A DNA stretch of 64,000 bases from JAFNAG01 sp963824985 (GTDB lineage: Bacteria > Acidobacteriota > UBA6911). This document shows positions 1 to 7,240 of the stretch, one piece after another. A model generated the notes under the pieces. The model was not told the DNA's origin and searched no databases. It saw only the letters and a list, made by a program, of their open reading frames with translations. The stretch is taken from the NCBI GenBank assembly GCA_963824985.1, contig CAWGRQ010000015.1:1-64000 (forward strand). The letters run 5' to 3'. The translations under genes and the position numbers were made by a program. The first letter of the stretch is position 1; each line of letters begins with the position of its first letter.

Positions 1-2
1 TA

Positions 3-134
3 TGCACGACCTGCCGGGCCTGCCGGCGCCGGATCCGAATCGGCGAGCCGATCAAAGCGGAGGCCTGGGGGCGGACTGTTCATGCCGGCTGCGCAGCTCC
101 CCCCGCGGCCGGGCCCGGGCCGGATCCCCGATGA
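3..134 (+). pseudogene. possible zinc-finger protein fragment at window edge
   Basis: The frame open from base 3 to the TGA at 132-134 reads CTTCRACRRR at its start and GRTVHAGCA further on, so cysteines are arranged C-x2-C-x2-C with a later H-x2-C. That spacing resembles the small zinc fingers common in phage and mobile-element proteins. The start lies outside the window. The GC-rich stretch after residue 30 looks shifted out of frame. No family can be named; the call rests only on cysteine spacing and on the mobile-element surroundings. Confidence 0.22.
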
Positions 135-329
135 CAGGATCTGCGCGCCAAGATCGAGGCGGCAGAGCGCGCCGCATCCCGATAACCGACCTGGCGGCGA
201 TCGCCAGGATAGCCCTTCCCGCGCGTGTCCCTGGAGACGCGCGGCGTCGATTCGGGGGTACATGGATGCAGGCCCCCAGCACGCCCGCCATGGGGCAGCA
301 CAGAGAGATTTCATCGAGGACCGATGAAG

Positions 330-480
330 CAGAATCACGGAACCGCCGTTTCGAGCGCAGAGAGCCGGCGCCGCGGCGGTGCTGCCTGTGCGGATCCCGG
401 CAGGGGCCGTACATCGTGAACAGCGGCCGACCGGGTGCAATGGCGTCATGCAGGCCTGGCCGTACTGCCGGGACTGCTGA
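330..480 (+). pseudogene. possible small CxxC zinc-ribbon ORF, frameshifted
   Basis: One frame encodes RRCCLCGSRQGP, then about 25 codons later a neighbouring frame encodes WPYCRDC followed by TGA (478-480). Joined by a one-base shift near 440, this would be a small protein with two C-x2-C knuckles. The start codon is unclear. This is an inference from cysteine spacing; chance in GC-rich DNA is a real alternative. Confidence 0.18.
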
Positions 481-670
481 GGGGACCTGAGCCGGGATGA
501 CGGTGGGGACCCGGCAGGCTGCCCTCTCACTCGCGCGCGCGGAGCGCCGGGTTTCACCAACGGGCGGTCGCCCGCCCGTTGCCGGCTCCCTCTTCACTCG
601 CGCGCTCGGAGCGGCCCCTGGATATCTGTGGGCCGTCCCCACAGTTAAGGAATGGGTCAGGAAAAGAGGC
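481..670. other. non-coding GC-rich stretch with two hairpins
   Basis: No convincing gene on either strand. It contains a perfect 8-bp stem hairpin at 559-580 (AACGGGCG...CGCCCGTT), a 7-bp stem hairpin at 626-644 (CTGTGGG...CCCACAG), and a near-direct repeat around CACTCGCGCGC at about 530 and 598. Neither hairpin has a T-run, so neither is a clear terminator. Confidence 0.5.
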
Positions 671-700
671 TTGACACTTCCATACGTATGAGGCTACCAT
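671..700 (+). promoter_or_regulatory. sigma-70-like promoter with internal palindrome
   Basis: TTGACA at 671-676 and TACCAT at 695-700 are separated by 18 bp. The spacer holds the 10-bp perfect palindrome CATACGTATG (681-690). The start codon of the ribbon-helix-helix gene follows at 706, so the transcript would be almost leaderless. Ribbon-helix-helix antitoxins commonly bind short palindromes in their own promoters, so this is a candidate autoregulatory operator (inference). Confidence 0.55.
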
Positions 701-705
701 GAGTC

Positions 706-878
706 ATGAGAAAAAAATTCACCCTATCGATCGATGCGGAACTGATCGAGCGAATCAAAGTTCAAGCGGTCCTGGAGAAGCGCGACGTTTCCACCATCAC
801 GGAGGAGCTTTCCGCGGATACCTCGATCGCCTGGAACGCACTCAGAAGTTTGCGGCATCGCACAAAAAGAAAAAATAA
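706..878 (+). CDS. ribbon-helix-helix / antitoxin-like protein, 1-bp frameshift
   Basis: The N-terminus MRKKFTLSIDAELIERIK has the pattern of ribbon-helix-helix DNA-binding proteins (DUF6364/CopG-like): a beta strand followed by a helix. The frame opened at 706 is lost at the run CTTTCC (808-812). Adding one T restores FRGYLDRLERTQKFA and a lysine-rich tail ending at TAA 876-878, which fits the family better than the shifted frame. The product would be about 58 residues. Antitoxins of this type usually sit beside a PIN or HEPN toxin; none is visible. A homopolymer deletion is the simplest explanation for the shift. Confidence 0.6.
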
Positions 879-950
879 CCCGCAGAGAGCGGGCCCGGAA
901 GCTGTTGAAGCAGCAACCCAGCCCTGACCCTGCATTGCCAAGGGGGAAGC

Positions 951-1211
951 ATGGCTAAGTCTATTCTATCCAAAGAAACACCCGCAGTTGAAGCACCAAA
1001 ACCGCCAGAGTCCGCGATTCCGACATGAGTGGCCGATGCCTGGGCGGAATCCGCCGACAATTTCGGCGGGCTTGTCAACCTGTATTACCTCATGGCCGGC
1101 GAGAAGGCGGATTGCGGCGAAATCGGCCACCTGCTAGTCACTGTAGGCGAGGCTCTTCGGCCGAAGATCGAAATGGTGGACCGCTATTTCCGGAAAGGCG
1201 GCGCCGAATGA
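951..1211 (+). CDS. small hypothetical protein with in-frame TGA
   Basis: A good ribosome-binding site (AAGGGGG) precedes ATG 951. The frame reads MAKSILSKETPAVEAPK..., meets TGA at 1026-1028, then continues without shift from GTG 1029 as VADAWAESADNFGGLVNLYYLMAG and on to TGA 1209-1211. Either this is one 86-residue gene with a nonsense error or mutation, or the GTG is a separate start. The second half is helix-rich and acidic. Its stop overlaps the next start (ATGA), so the two genes are translationally coupled. Function unknown; the setting is a mobile element. Confidence 0.45.
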
Positions 1212-1426
1212 ACCTGGTAGAGCTTCCACCCAAGGAGCCAAACGAGCCGAAGCGGCCGCCTTTAATCAATCCCCACCTGGCCGAAGATCTGGAGGAAATT
1301 GCCACACATATTAAAGACCTCGGGACGCTTCTTTACGAGATTCAAGGCCGCGGCTTGGATTCCACATGGCACAACGCTATTAACGGGGCCACTTTTTCTC
1401 TAGTCATTACGCGGATGAACTCCTGA
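1208..1426 (+). CDS. hypothetical 72-residue protein
   Basis: It begins at ATG 1208, overlapping the stop of the previous gene as ATGA. The product starts MNLVELPPKEPNEPKRPPL and continues with a helical region containing AEDLEEIATHIKDL. I recognise no domain. Coupling to the preceding gene and the downstream integrase suggest a small accessory gene of an integrated element. Confidence 0.45.
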   Translation: MNLVELPPKEPNEPKRPPLINPHLAEDLEEIATHIKDLGTLLYEIQGRGLDSTWHNAINGATFSLVITRMNS

Positions 1427-1495
1427 AAATCGCTCACATCGACAAACCAGATGAAGAGTGAGCGACATTCCGGGCCCTGGGGCAACCTGGGGCCC

Positions 1496-2603
1496 ATGGA
1501 GGGTGACATCGGTAGCGTACCCGACCGAAGTACACCGACCGCCACGGGCAGGAGCGCGAAAGCGCGGTATGGTGGATTCAGTACTACTCGCACGGGCGGC
1601 AAGGTGCGCGAGAGCACCGAGACCGCCGACTCGGAGATGCCAAGGAGTTTCTGAAAAAGAAAGAAGGGAGACGCCCAAAGGGCCGGATCGGGCACGGAGC
1701 GCAAGGTTCTCTTTTCCGAGCTGGCCGAGCTGGTGGAGACCGACTACGAAATAAACGGCTACCATTCCGCCGGTGATATTGAACTGCGCCACCGGCTGCA
1801 CATCCTGCCGTTTTTCGGCAAGCTGAAGGCCACACGGATCGGCGAGGCCGACATCGACCGCTACATCCTCACGCGCAGGGCGAAGGCGCCAGCAACGCGA
1901 CCATCAACCGGGAACTGGCGACGATCAAGCGCGCCTTCAACCTCGGGATCCAAAAGCGGCTCGTATCCGACCGGCCGCACATTACGATGCTCGCGGAGGA
2001 CAACGTGCGGCAGGGGTTCTTTGAGCCGGCGCAATTTCGGGCCGTCCTGAAGCACCTACCGGAACGGCTGCAGCCCGTCGCGCGGTTCGCCTATGTCACC
2101 GGCTGGCGAAAGAGTGAAATCCTCAGCCTGCAATGGCGCCAGGTGGATTTCACGGCCGGCAACGTGCGCCTGGAGCCTGGCACGACGAAGAACCGGGAGG
2201 CGCGGCAGTTCCCCTTCACCGACGAGCTGCGGGCGGTCCTGAAGGCCAGAGGGCAAGGGCGGATGCCTGAAAGAAGGCATCATTACGCCTTGGGTGTTTT
2301 TCTACCTCAGGGGAAGCGCGAGGGGCGGCCGTTCGGGGATTCAAGCACGCATGGGCGACCGCGTGCAAGGCGGCGGGGATCCCGGGCCGGCTCGTGCACG
2401 ACTTCCGGCGCACGGCCGTCCGCAACCTCGTCCGGGCCGGCATCCCGGAGCGGGTCGCGATGACGATGACGGGACACAAGACACGATCGGTTTTTGATCG
2501 GTACAACATCGTGAGCGAAGGCGACCTGCACGACGCGGCCCGGCGCTTGGATGACTTTGCGACCAGAACACGGGCAAAGACACGGACAAAGTCAGCCGAA
2601 TAG
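1496..2603 (+). pseudogene. tyrosine recombinase/integrase, multiply frameshifted
   Basis: Stitching frames gives an almost full-length phage-type integrase of about 365 residues. It has an N-terminal segment with WWIQYYSHGR, a SAM-like core-binding part (HILPFFGKLKATRIGEADI), and a catalytic domain with box I YVTGWRKSEILSLQW, box II HDFRRTAVRNLVRAG and GHKTRSVFDRYN. The Arg, His-x2-Arg, His and Tyr catalytic residues are all present. At least six frame changes are needed (near 1515, 1600, 1640-1700, 1880, 2250, 2310-2395). It lies 37 bp from the 3' end of a tRNA-Arg gene, the usual attachment target of such enzymes. True decay and sequencing indels cannot be separated here. Confidence 0.8.
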
Positions 2604-2640
2604 GCCGAACCAGGAGGCTGTAAGTTATTGAAAAGGTTGG

Positions 2641-2717
2641 TGGTACGCCCAGCAGGACTCGAACCTGCGACCCTCTGCTTAGAAGGCAGATGCTCTATCC
2701 ACCTGAGCTATGGGCGC
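2641..2717 (-). tRNA. tRNA-Arg (TCT)
   Basis: The reverse complement folds as a standard tRNA. The acceptor is GCGCCCA/TGGGCGT, the D-arm GCTC...GAGC, the anticodon stem TCTGC/GCAGA with loop CTTCTAA, and the T-arm GCAGG TTCGAGT CCTGC, with encoded CCA. The anticodon is TCT. The 3' end faces the broken integrase, as expected for an integration target. No second copy of the tRNA 3' end is visible in 1-2640, so the far attachment site would lie outside the window. Confidence 0.93.
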
Positions 2718-2879
2718 ACATGAGGTGCAAGCACTGTCCCGGCCGCGCGTGGCCGGTTGCTTCTTGCCCGCGATCCGCAGTATAACAAATCGGAAAAGGA
2801 TTTTACCAGCAGCGATGGTGGCACGGCTTCGGGCATCGGAAACGCAATTCCGGCGGCACAAGCACGCCATGGGTTGAGT

Positions 2880-3707
2880 ATGAGCGGTTTTGCGAACATC
2901 CATCCGGTATCGTCTCTTGACCGGAGCGATCTGGCTCCCTACAGGACGCTGAAGCGCCCCGTGGCCCATTGGGAGCTTGGGATCTTTGTCGCCGAAGGGG
3001 AGAAAGTCGTGCGCCGGCTTCTCGAATCCCCCCTGGAGGTGCTTTCGCTGCTTGTTTCCCCGGATTGGCTCTCGAAACTCGAAGGTTCCGGGCACGCCCA
3101 GGGGAGGGAGGGCGTCCCCGTATTTCTCGCCGAAAAAGACCTTTTGCGGGAGATCGTCGGATTCAACATCCACCAGGGTATTATGGCCGTTGCCAAAGTG
3201 CCGTCCGAGCTTTTACTTGCCGATCTCCCCCCAGAACATCTCCTTTTGGCGCTTGACGGGATCAGAATCGCCGAAAATGCGGGGGTGATCGTGCGCAACT
3301 GCGCGGCTCTGGGTGCGCATGCCATCCTGGTCGGGGAAACGTCCTGCAGCCCCTATCTGAGACGGGCGGTGCGCAGCTCGATGGGTGCCATCTTCAGGAT
3401 GCCGGTCCTGCATGTCGCCTGCCTGGCCGAGGCTCTGGGGCAGCTCCGCCAGACTTACGGGACCCGAATATTCGCCGCCGATCCGCATGCGGCGGCGACG
3501 ATTTACGATCTGGACCTGAATGGAAATGTCTGCCTGGTGCTCGGGAATGAAGATTACGGAGTTTCCCCGGCAACGGTTGCCGTGGCCTCAGCGCACGCCG
3601 CAATCCCCATGCTCAACCGGACGGACTCCCTGAATGTGTCCTCCGCCAGCGCGGTTTTCCTCTATGAAGCCGCCCGGCAGCGGATCCTCGGGAGGCGCGA
3701 CCCTTGA
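2880..3707 (+). CDS. TrmH/SpoU-family RNA 2'-O-methyltransferase
   Basis: The 275-residue protein has the three SPOUT signatures. Motif 1 is ENAGVIVRNCAALGA at about residues 131-145, motif 2 is LVLGNEDYG at about 219, and motif 3 is NRTDSLNVSSASAVFLYE at about 246. Such enzymes methylate ribose 2'-OH in tRNA or 23S rRNA using S-adenosylmethionine bound in a trefoil knot. The N-terminal 110 residues form the substrate-binding region typical of RlmB/TsnR relatives. ATG 2880 is chosen because upstream codons look non-coding and fall in the tRNA leader. Its stop overlaps the next start (TGATG), indicating an operon. The exact nucleotide target cannot be assigned. Confidence 0.85.
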   Translation: MSGFANIHPVSSLDRSDLAPYRTLKRPVAHWELGIFVAEGEKVVRRLLESPLEVLSLLVSPDWLSKLEGSGHAQGREGVPVFLAEKDLLREIVGFNIHQGIMAVAKVPSELLLADLPPEHLLLALDGIRIAENAGVIVRNCAALGAHAILVGETSCSPYLRRAVRSSMGAIFRMPVLHVACLAEALGQLRQTYGTRIFAADPHAAATIYDLDLNGNVCLVLGNEDYGVSPATVAVASAHAAIPMLNRTDSLNVSSASAVFLYEAARQRILGRRDP

Positions 3708-4498
3708 TGTCCTGGAATGGCAGGCTGGTGGACACCCACGCGCATCTGTGCGATCCGGTCTTCGATCCGGATCGGTACGAAGTTCTGGAGCGCGCCCGCC
3801 GGGCAGGCGTTGTGGCTGTTATTGCCGTCAGCGAGACGCTCGCCGACGCGCAGCGGAACCTGGACCTGGCGGCGATCCATCCCATGATATGTCCTGCGGC
3901 CGGCCTCTACCCGACGCAGCTCAGCCTCGCGCAGGCGGAGGAAATGCATCAGTTCATCCGCAGGCACCGAGAGCGCCTGGTTGCGATCGGCGAGGTCGGG
4001 CTGGACCATTGGGCGGTACAGGAGGAACCCGCACGGGAGCTGCAGGCCGAGATTTTCTGCGGCTTCGTTGCCCTGGCACAGGAATTGGACCTGCCGCTCA
4101 ATGTGCATTCCCGTTCCGCCGGGAGGCATACGGTGTCCCTGCTTCTCGCACATGGCGCCTCCCGGGTGCAACTGCACGCATTCGACGGCCGCAGCGCCAG
4201 CGCCTTGCCGGCGGCGGAAGCCGGGTTTTTCTTTTCCGTCCCCCCCTCGATCGCCAGGTCGGAACAAAAACGGAAGCTGGTGCGGCGGCTGCCGCTTTCT
4301 TGCCTGCTTGTCGAGACGGATAGCCCGGTTTTGGGTCCGGCACCCCGGGAAAGGAACGAACCGGCCAATGCGGTCATTGCCCTTCAGGCCATCGCGGAGA
4401 TCAAGGGGATCAGGGAAGAGCAGGTCGCCGAGGCGGTTCTGGAAAACACTCTTCGCCTTTACGGCAACCGTGTTGTGTTGCCTCCGATCGCCGACTGA
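3707..4498 (+). CDS. TatD-family metal-dependent hydrolase (DNase)
   Basis: The 263-residue TIM-barrel protein carries the TatD metal ligands in order: DTHAHL near residue 9, GEVGLD at about 94, NVHSR at about 131, HAFDG at about 156 and ETDSP at about 203. Family members are 3'-5' exonucleases or D-aminoacyl-tRNA deacylase-like hydrolases. The alternative TTG three bases upstream lies inside the preceding gene; ATG 3707 overlaps that gene's TGA by one base. Specific substrate unknown. Confidence 0.88.
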   Translation: MSWNGRLVDTHAHLCDPVFDPDRYEVLERARRAGVVAVIAVSETLADAQRNLDLAAIHPMICPAAGLYPTQLSLAQAEEMHQFIRRHRERLVAIGEVGLDHWAVQEEPARELQAEIFCGFVALAQELDLPLNVHSRSAGRHTVSLLLAHGASRVQLHAFDGRSASALPAAEAGFFFSVPPSIARSEQKRKLVRRLPLSCLLVETDSPVLGPAPRERNEPANAVIALQAIAEIKGIREEQVAEAVLENTLRLYGNRVVLPPIAD

Positions 4499-4535
4499 CG
4501 CCGGCGCGCCGCCTTTCGCGAATCACCTCTTAACC

Positions 4536-4860
4536 CTCATTATTCATGAATGTCCTTCGCAGGCGAGTGAATAAAAGCAACCCGCGCCGGGATTCGCTCA
4601 TGACAGAGAGTTTTGAGAACACGGAGGAACACGGACAGGGCTTTTGCATCGACATTTTCAGATGCGGATTGTCGAATGCTCACGCAGGTCACGAGCCTCC
4701 ATCATAGCTATGTTGGAGCGCTCGGCAATCCGCAATTGAAAATGTCTGCCAGCGCGAAGCGCTGGTCCCTTCGGGCCTGCAAAAGCCCTGCACACGGACT
4801 TGATCCGTGTGCATCCGTGTCCTTAAATGCCTTGCGATCCTCTCTTCATGAATAATGCGG
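4536..4860. repeat. large imperfect palindrome filling the intergenic gap
   Basis: The ends mirror each other: CATTATTCATGAA near 4538 against TTCATGAATAATG near 4848. Inner arms also pair: CAGGGCTTTTGCA near 4634 against TGCAAAAGCCCTG near 4785, and GACATTTTCAGATGCGGATTG near 4650 against CAATCCGCAATTGAAAATGTC near 4728. Part of the right arm, read on the minus strand, resembles the start of the repeat at 8869. No protein-coding signature is visible. It behaves like a MITE-like or REP-type dispersed palindrome; no transposase is present. Confidence 0.6.
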
Positions 4861-4861
4861 A

Positions 4862-5818
4862 TTAAGGCAATTTCTTGACCTTCGGCAATTCGATCTTGTT
4901 TTGCGTTTCCACCGTGAAAACCTGATATTCCGAGTAACTGTGGCGGTTGCGGAATCTCTGGCCGCTCCACAAAAGGGTAACCACAACCTCCCGTGGCAGC
5001 CAGAAGGTTCGTGCGTCTCCAAATGTCACTTCACTGAACCAGATCTCTGAAGTCTGGCGGTCCAGCAGAATATCGGATCGAGGAGTCAGCAGATCCGTGC
5101 GCATGCGCACGATCTGAAAGGTCTGTGGATCCACCCATGCCAGACCCTGATACAGAAGTCCTGTCGGCGCGGCCATGCCGGCCGACTGAAAGGTTCCGAC
5201 GAAATTTGCCCTGCCCGGGACCTGGGCGAAGGCGATGACATGCGCATGCGGCTCGGCGGCCTGTCTCCCCAGATAACGGTAGCGGCATCCTGCTTTATGG
5301 GAAGGGTGAAAGAAAACCTGGTTTCCGGCGAAGCCGGAAGTGAGAAAGGCGATGCCCTTCATTCTGTCGGGTTCAACATCCCGCCCCTTGCTGTCGGTCC
5401 TTCCTTCCTGCCAACCGCCGGTTTTGTCGGGATAGAGCGCATAATTATATGTCTGGGTGACCGAATCCTCGACCCGGCCGTAAACCGAGAGCCTTTCCCT
5501 CCTGACCCGTTCCCGCGACGCCGTATTCGGAAAATCGCGGAAGAAGGATGCGACTCTTTCCCCTACCTGAGTCAGAAGCATGTCCAGATCAATGCCAGCC
5601 TCGTCGAAGTTTAGATCGCCCAGCACCGCGGCGTAGGTCTGGCGCAGTTCCTCGACCGGCAAATCGACGATCGATCTGACCGGCATTGAACCTGCAATTG
5701 CTGGCGGGACCGTGATTTGGGAAGGCGGCGGCCCCGCCTGGAAGCCGAAACCGGGGGCTCCGTCGGCGAACAGGATGAAACTCAGGGCCAGAGCCGAAAT
5801 TCCCGGACAAGTCTTCAT
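4862..5818 (-). CDS. secreted protein of unknown function (acidobacterial type)
   Basis: The 318-residue product starts MKTCPGISALALSFILFADG, a plausible signal peptide. ATG 5818 has GGAG nine bases upstream. The C-terminal half (QGLAWVDPQTFQIVRMRTDL, then FWLPREVVVTLLW and YSEYQVFTVET) resembles a repeated type of acidobacterial exported protein distantly like lipoprotein-carrier beta folds. I know no assigned function. It is divergent from the P-loop protein at 6009. Its stop is next to the palindrome at 4536-4860. Confidence 0.65.
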   Translation of the reverse strand: MKTCPGISALALSFILFADGAPGFGFQAGPPPSQITVPPAIAGSMPVRSIVDLPVEELRQTYAAVLGDLNFDEAGIDLDMLLTQVGERVASFFRDFPNTASRERVRRERLSVYGRVEDSVTQTYNYALYPDKTGGWQEGRTDSKGRDVEPDRMKGIAFLTSGFAGNQVFFHPSHKAGCRYRYLGRQAAEPHAHVIAFAQVPGRANFVGTFQSAGMAAPTGLLYQGLAWVDPQTFQIVRMRTDLLTPRSDILLDRQTSEIWFSEVTFGDARTFWLPREVVVTLLWSGQRFRNRHSYSEYQVFTVETQNKIELPKVKKLP

Positions 5819-6008
5819 GGAATAGTCTCCGTATGCCTCATAATCATATGCTTTGAGCGGACCTCCGCGATACCACTTTTTCCCCTCGGGAATCGATCTT
5901 GCTGGGGTTTTCAGGTTGCCTGGATAATAATAGGCCGGCCAACGGAGCCGGCAAGAGCGGCGGGCCTGCCCCGGGGACGGATACCGGGCACAATCGGGTG
6001 CACTTTCC

Positions 6009-6563
6009 ATGAAGATCGCATTTATCGGCACACACGGGGTAGGGAAGACAACCCTCGCCTACGAACTCTGTAATGAGCTCAAAAAGCAGCACCTGGATGT
6101 GGGATTTATAGACGAGATCGCCCGCCGGTGCCCGTTCCCCATCAATGAGGAGACGAGCCTCGAGGCCCAGACCTGGATCCTCACCACCACCATCTGCCGC
6201 GAGCTGGAGCTCAACAAGATCTACCCCAACATCATCTGCGATCGTTCGGTGCTCGACAACTATGTTTACCTGTTCAACAAATTCGGCCATGTAGCGGAGC
6301 TGCATGGCCTGGTCCGGTACTGGGTGCGGACTTATGATCTGCTGTTCCGCGTGCCAATCACGCGCGAATATCTGCGGCCGGACGGAGTGCGTTCGGTGGC
6401 CTTCGAGTTCCAGAAGATGATCGACGAAAAGCTCATCCAGCTGCTTAAGCAGGACGAGGTGCCCTACCAGGACCACCGGGTCATGAGTGACACGGTGCAG
6501 ACGATTCTGGACTATCACCAGGCTTTCGTTGGACCGCTGCAGCGCCGCATTCCCGGGATGTGA
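6009..6563 (+). CDS. AAA/NadR-like P-loop ATPase or kinase
   Basis: The 184-residue protein starts MKIAFIGTHGVGKTTLAYEL, a Walker A motif at residues 7-15. It then has DEIARRCPFPIN, typical of the AAA_28/NadR-kinase group, and ICDRSVLDNYVY, a Walker-B/lid-like DRS motif near residue 75. These folds phosphorylate nucleosides or small cofactors, but the substrate cannot be told from sequence. No Shine-Dalgarno is obvious. It is a single gene, divergent from 4862-5818 and followed by a repeat-filled gap. Confidence 0.7.
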   Translation: MKIAFIGTHGVGKTTLAYELCNELKKQHLDVGFIDEIARRCPFPINEETSLEAQTWILTTTICRELELNKIYPNIICDRSVLDNYVYLFNKFGHVAELHGLVRYWVRTYDLLFRVPITREYLRPDGVRSVAFEFQKMIDEKLIQLLKQDEVPYQDHRVMSDTVQTILDYHQAFVGPLQRRIPGM

Positions 6564-6605
6564 CCGGTTTTGGTTCCGAAAATGGAGGCAGAAAGCCCAA
6601 GAGGT

Positions 6606-6910
6606 CGGTATCGCTATCGCAGTCCCGATCGACCTTCCCGTTCCGAAAAAGCCGAAGATGTCCGGCCCTTGTAAAAGCAGCCACGGATTTTACGGATTCC
6701 ACCGATTTGAATGCATCAGGCAAGCGGATATCGCGGCGCGCCCTATGATGTCGTCAAATTTGCCTGCATCCCGGAGCGTGAAAGAAATACCCCCCTTTGG
6801 TAGGGATTAAGAAAATCAGTGCAATCCGTGAAATCCGTGGCGTTTTTTTTGCTGCCCCTGACCCTATGCCTGACCGGTTACTAACAGCCGATAGCGATAG
6901 CGGAATTCCG
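6606..6910. repeat. nested dispersed palindrome (CGATAGCGATAG and CACGGATT arms)
   Basis: Outer arms GGTATCGCTATCGC (6606) and GCGATAGCGATAGC-like sequence (about 6888-6905) are inverted copies. Inside them, CCACGGATTTTACGGATTCC (6681) is mirrored by GTGCAATCCGTGAAATCCGT (6819). The CACGGATT arm recurs at 15061, 34514 and 46094, so this is a dispersed family. The remaining gap (6911-7053) shows a GGGACGG/CCGTCCC hairpin near 6954-6970 and nothing coding. Confidence 0.65.
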
Positions 6911-7053
6911 GAATGCCCGCCTTCGGTCGTCTGGGCTATGGCGTGCGCGTTTGGGACGGCTCCGTCCCACAAACGGTCATAAAAAGAGCGCCAATTAATG
7001 GATGGCCGGCTTAAAGTGGTTTGAACGTAATACATTCCCGTGCAGTGATATCC

Positions 7054-7068
7054 TGGCACGGCACTTGC
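7054..7068 (+). promoter_or_regulatory. sigma-54 (RpoN) promoter
   Basis: TGGCACGGCACTTGC matches the -24/-12 consensus TGGCACG-N4-TTGC at every defined position, with GG and GC ten bases apart. It lies about 170 bp upstream of the receiver-GAF-PP2C gene on the same strand. Transcription would start near 7080, giving a leader of about 160 nt. Sigma-54 promoters need an AAA+ activator; none is encoded in the window. Confidence 0.7.
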
Positions 7069-7240
7069 TCTGAATGGCTGACGGACAGGCCTCCGGAACG
7101 GCATGCAGTTTTGCTGTGGCTGGCCGTACCAGGGCAGGGGGGAGCAATCTGGAATGAAGCCGCTCGGCATCACAATTACAGAGCCGCACATTGATATTAA
7201 GATGCCGTCGCCGGCAATTTGGGGAGGGTCGGGGAGTGCG

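Noticed and set aside
52..642. 196-codon minus-strand frame at the left edge
   Set aside because: Arg/Pro/Ala-rich composition typical of chance frames in GC-rich DNA, with no recognisable motif.
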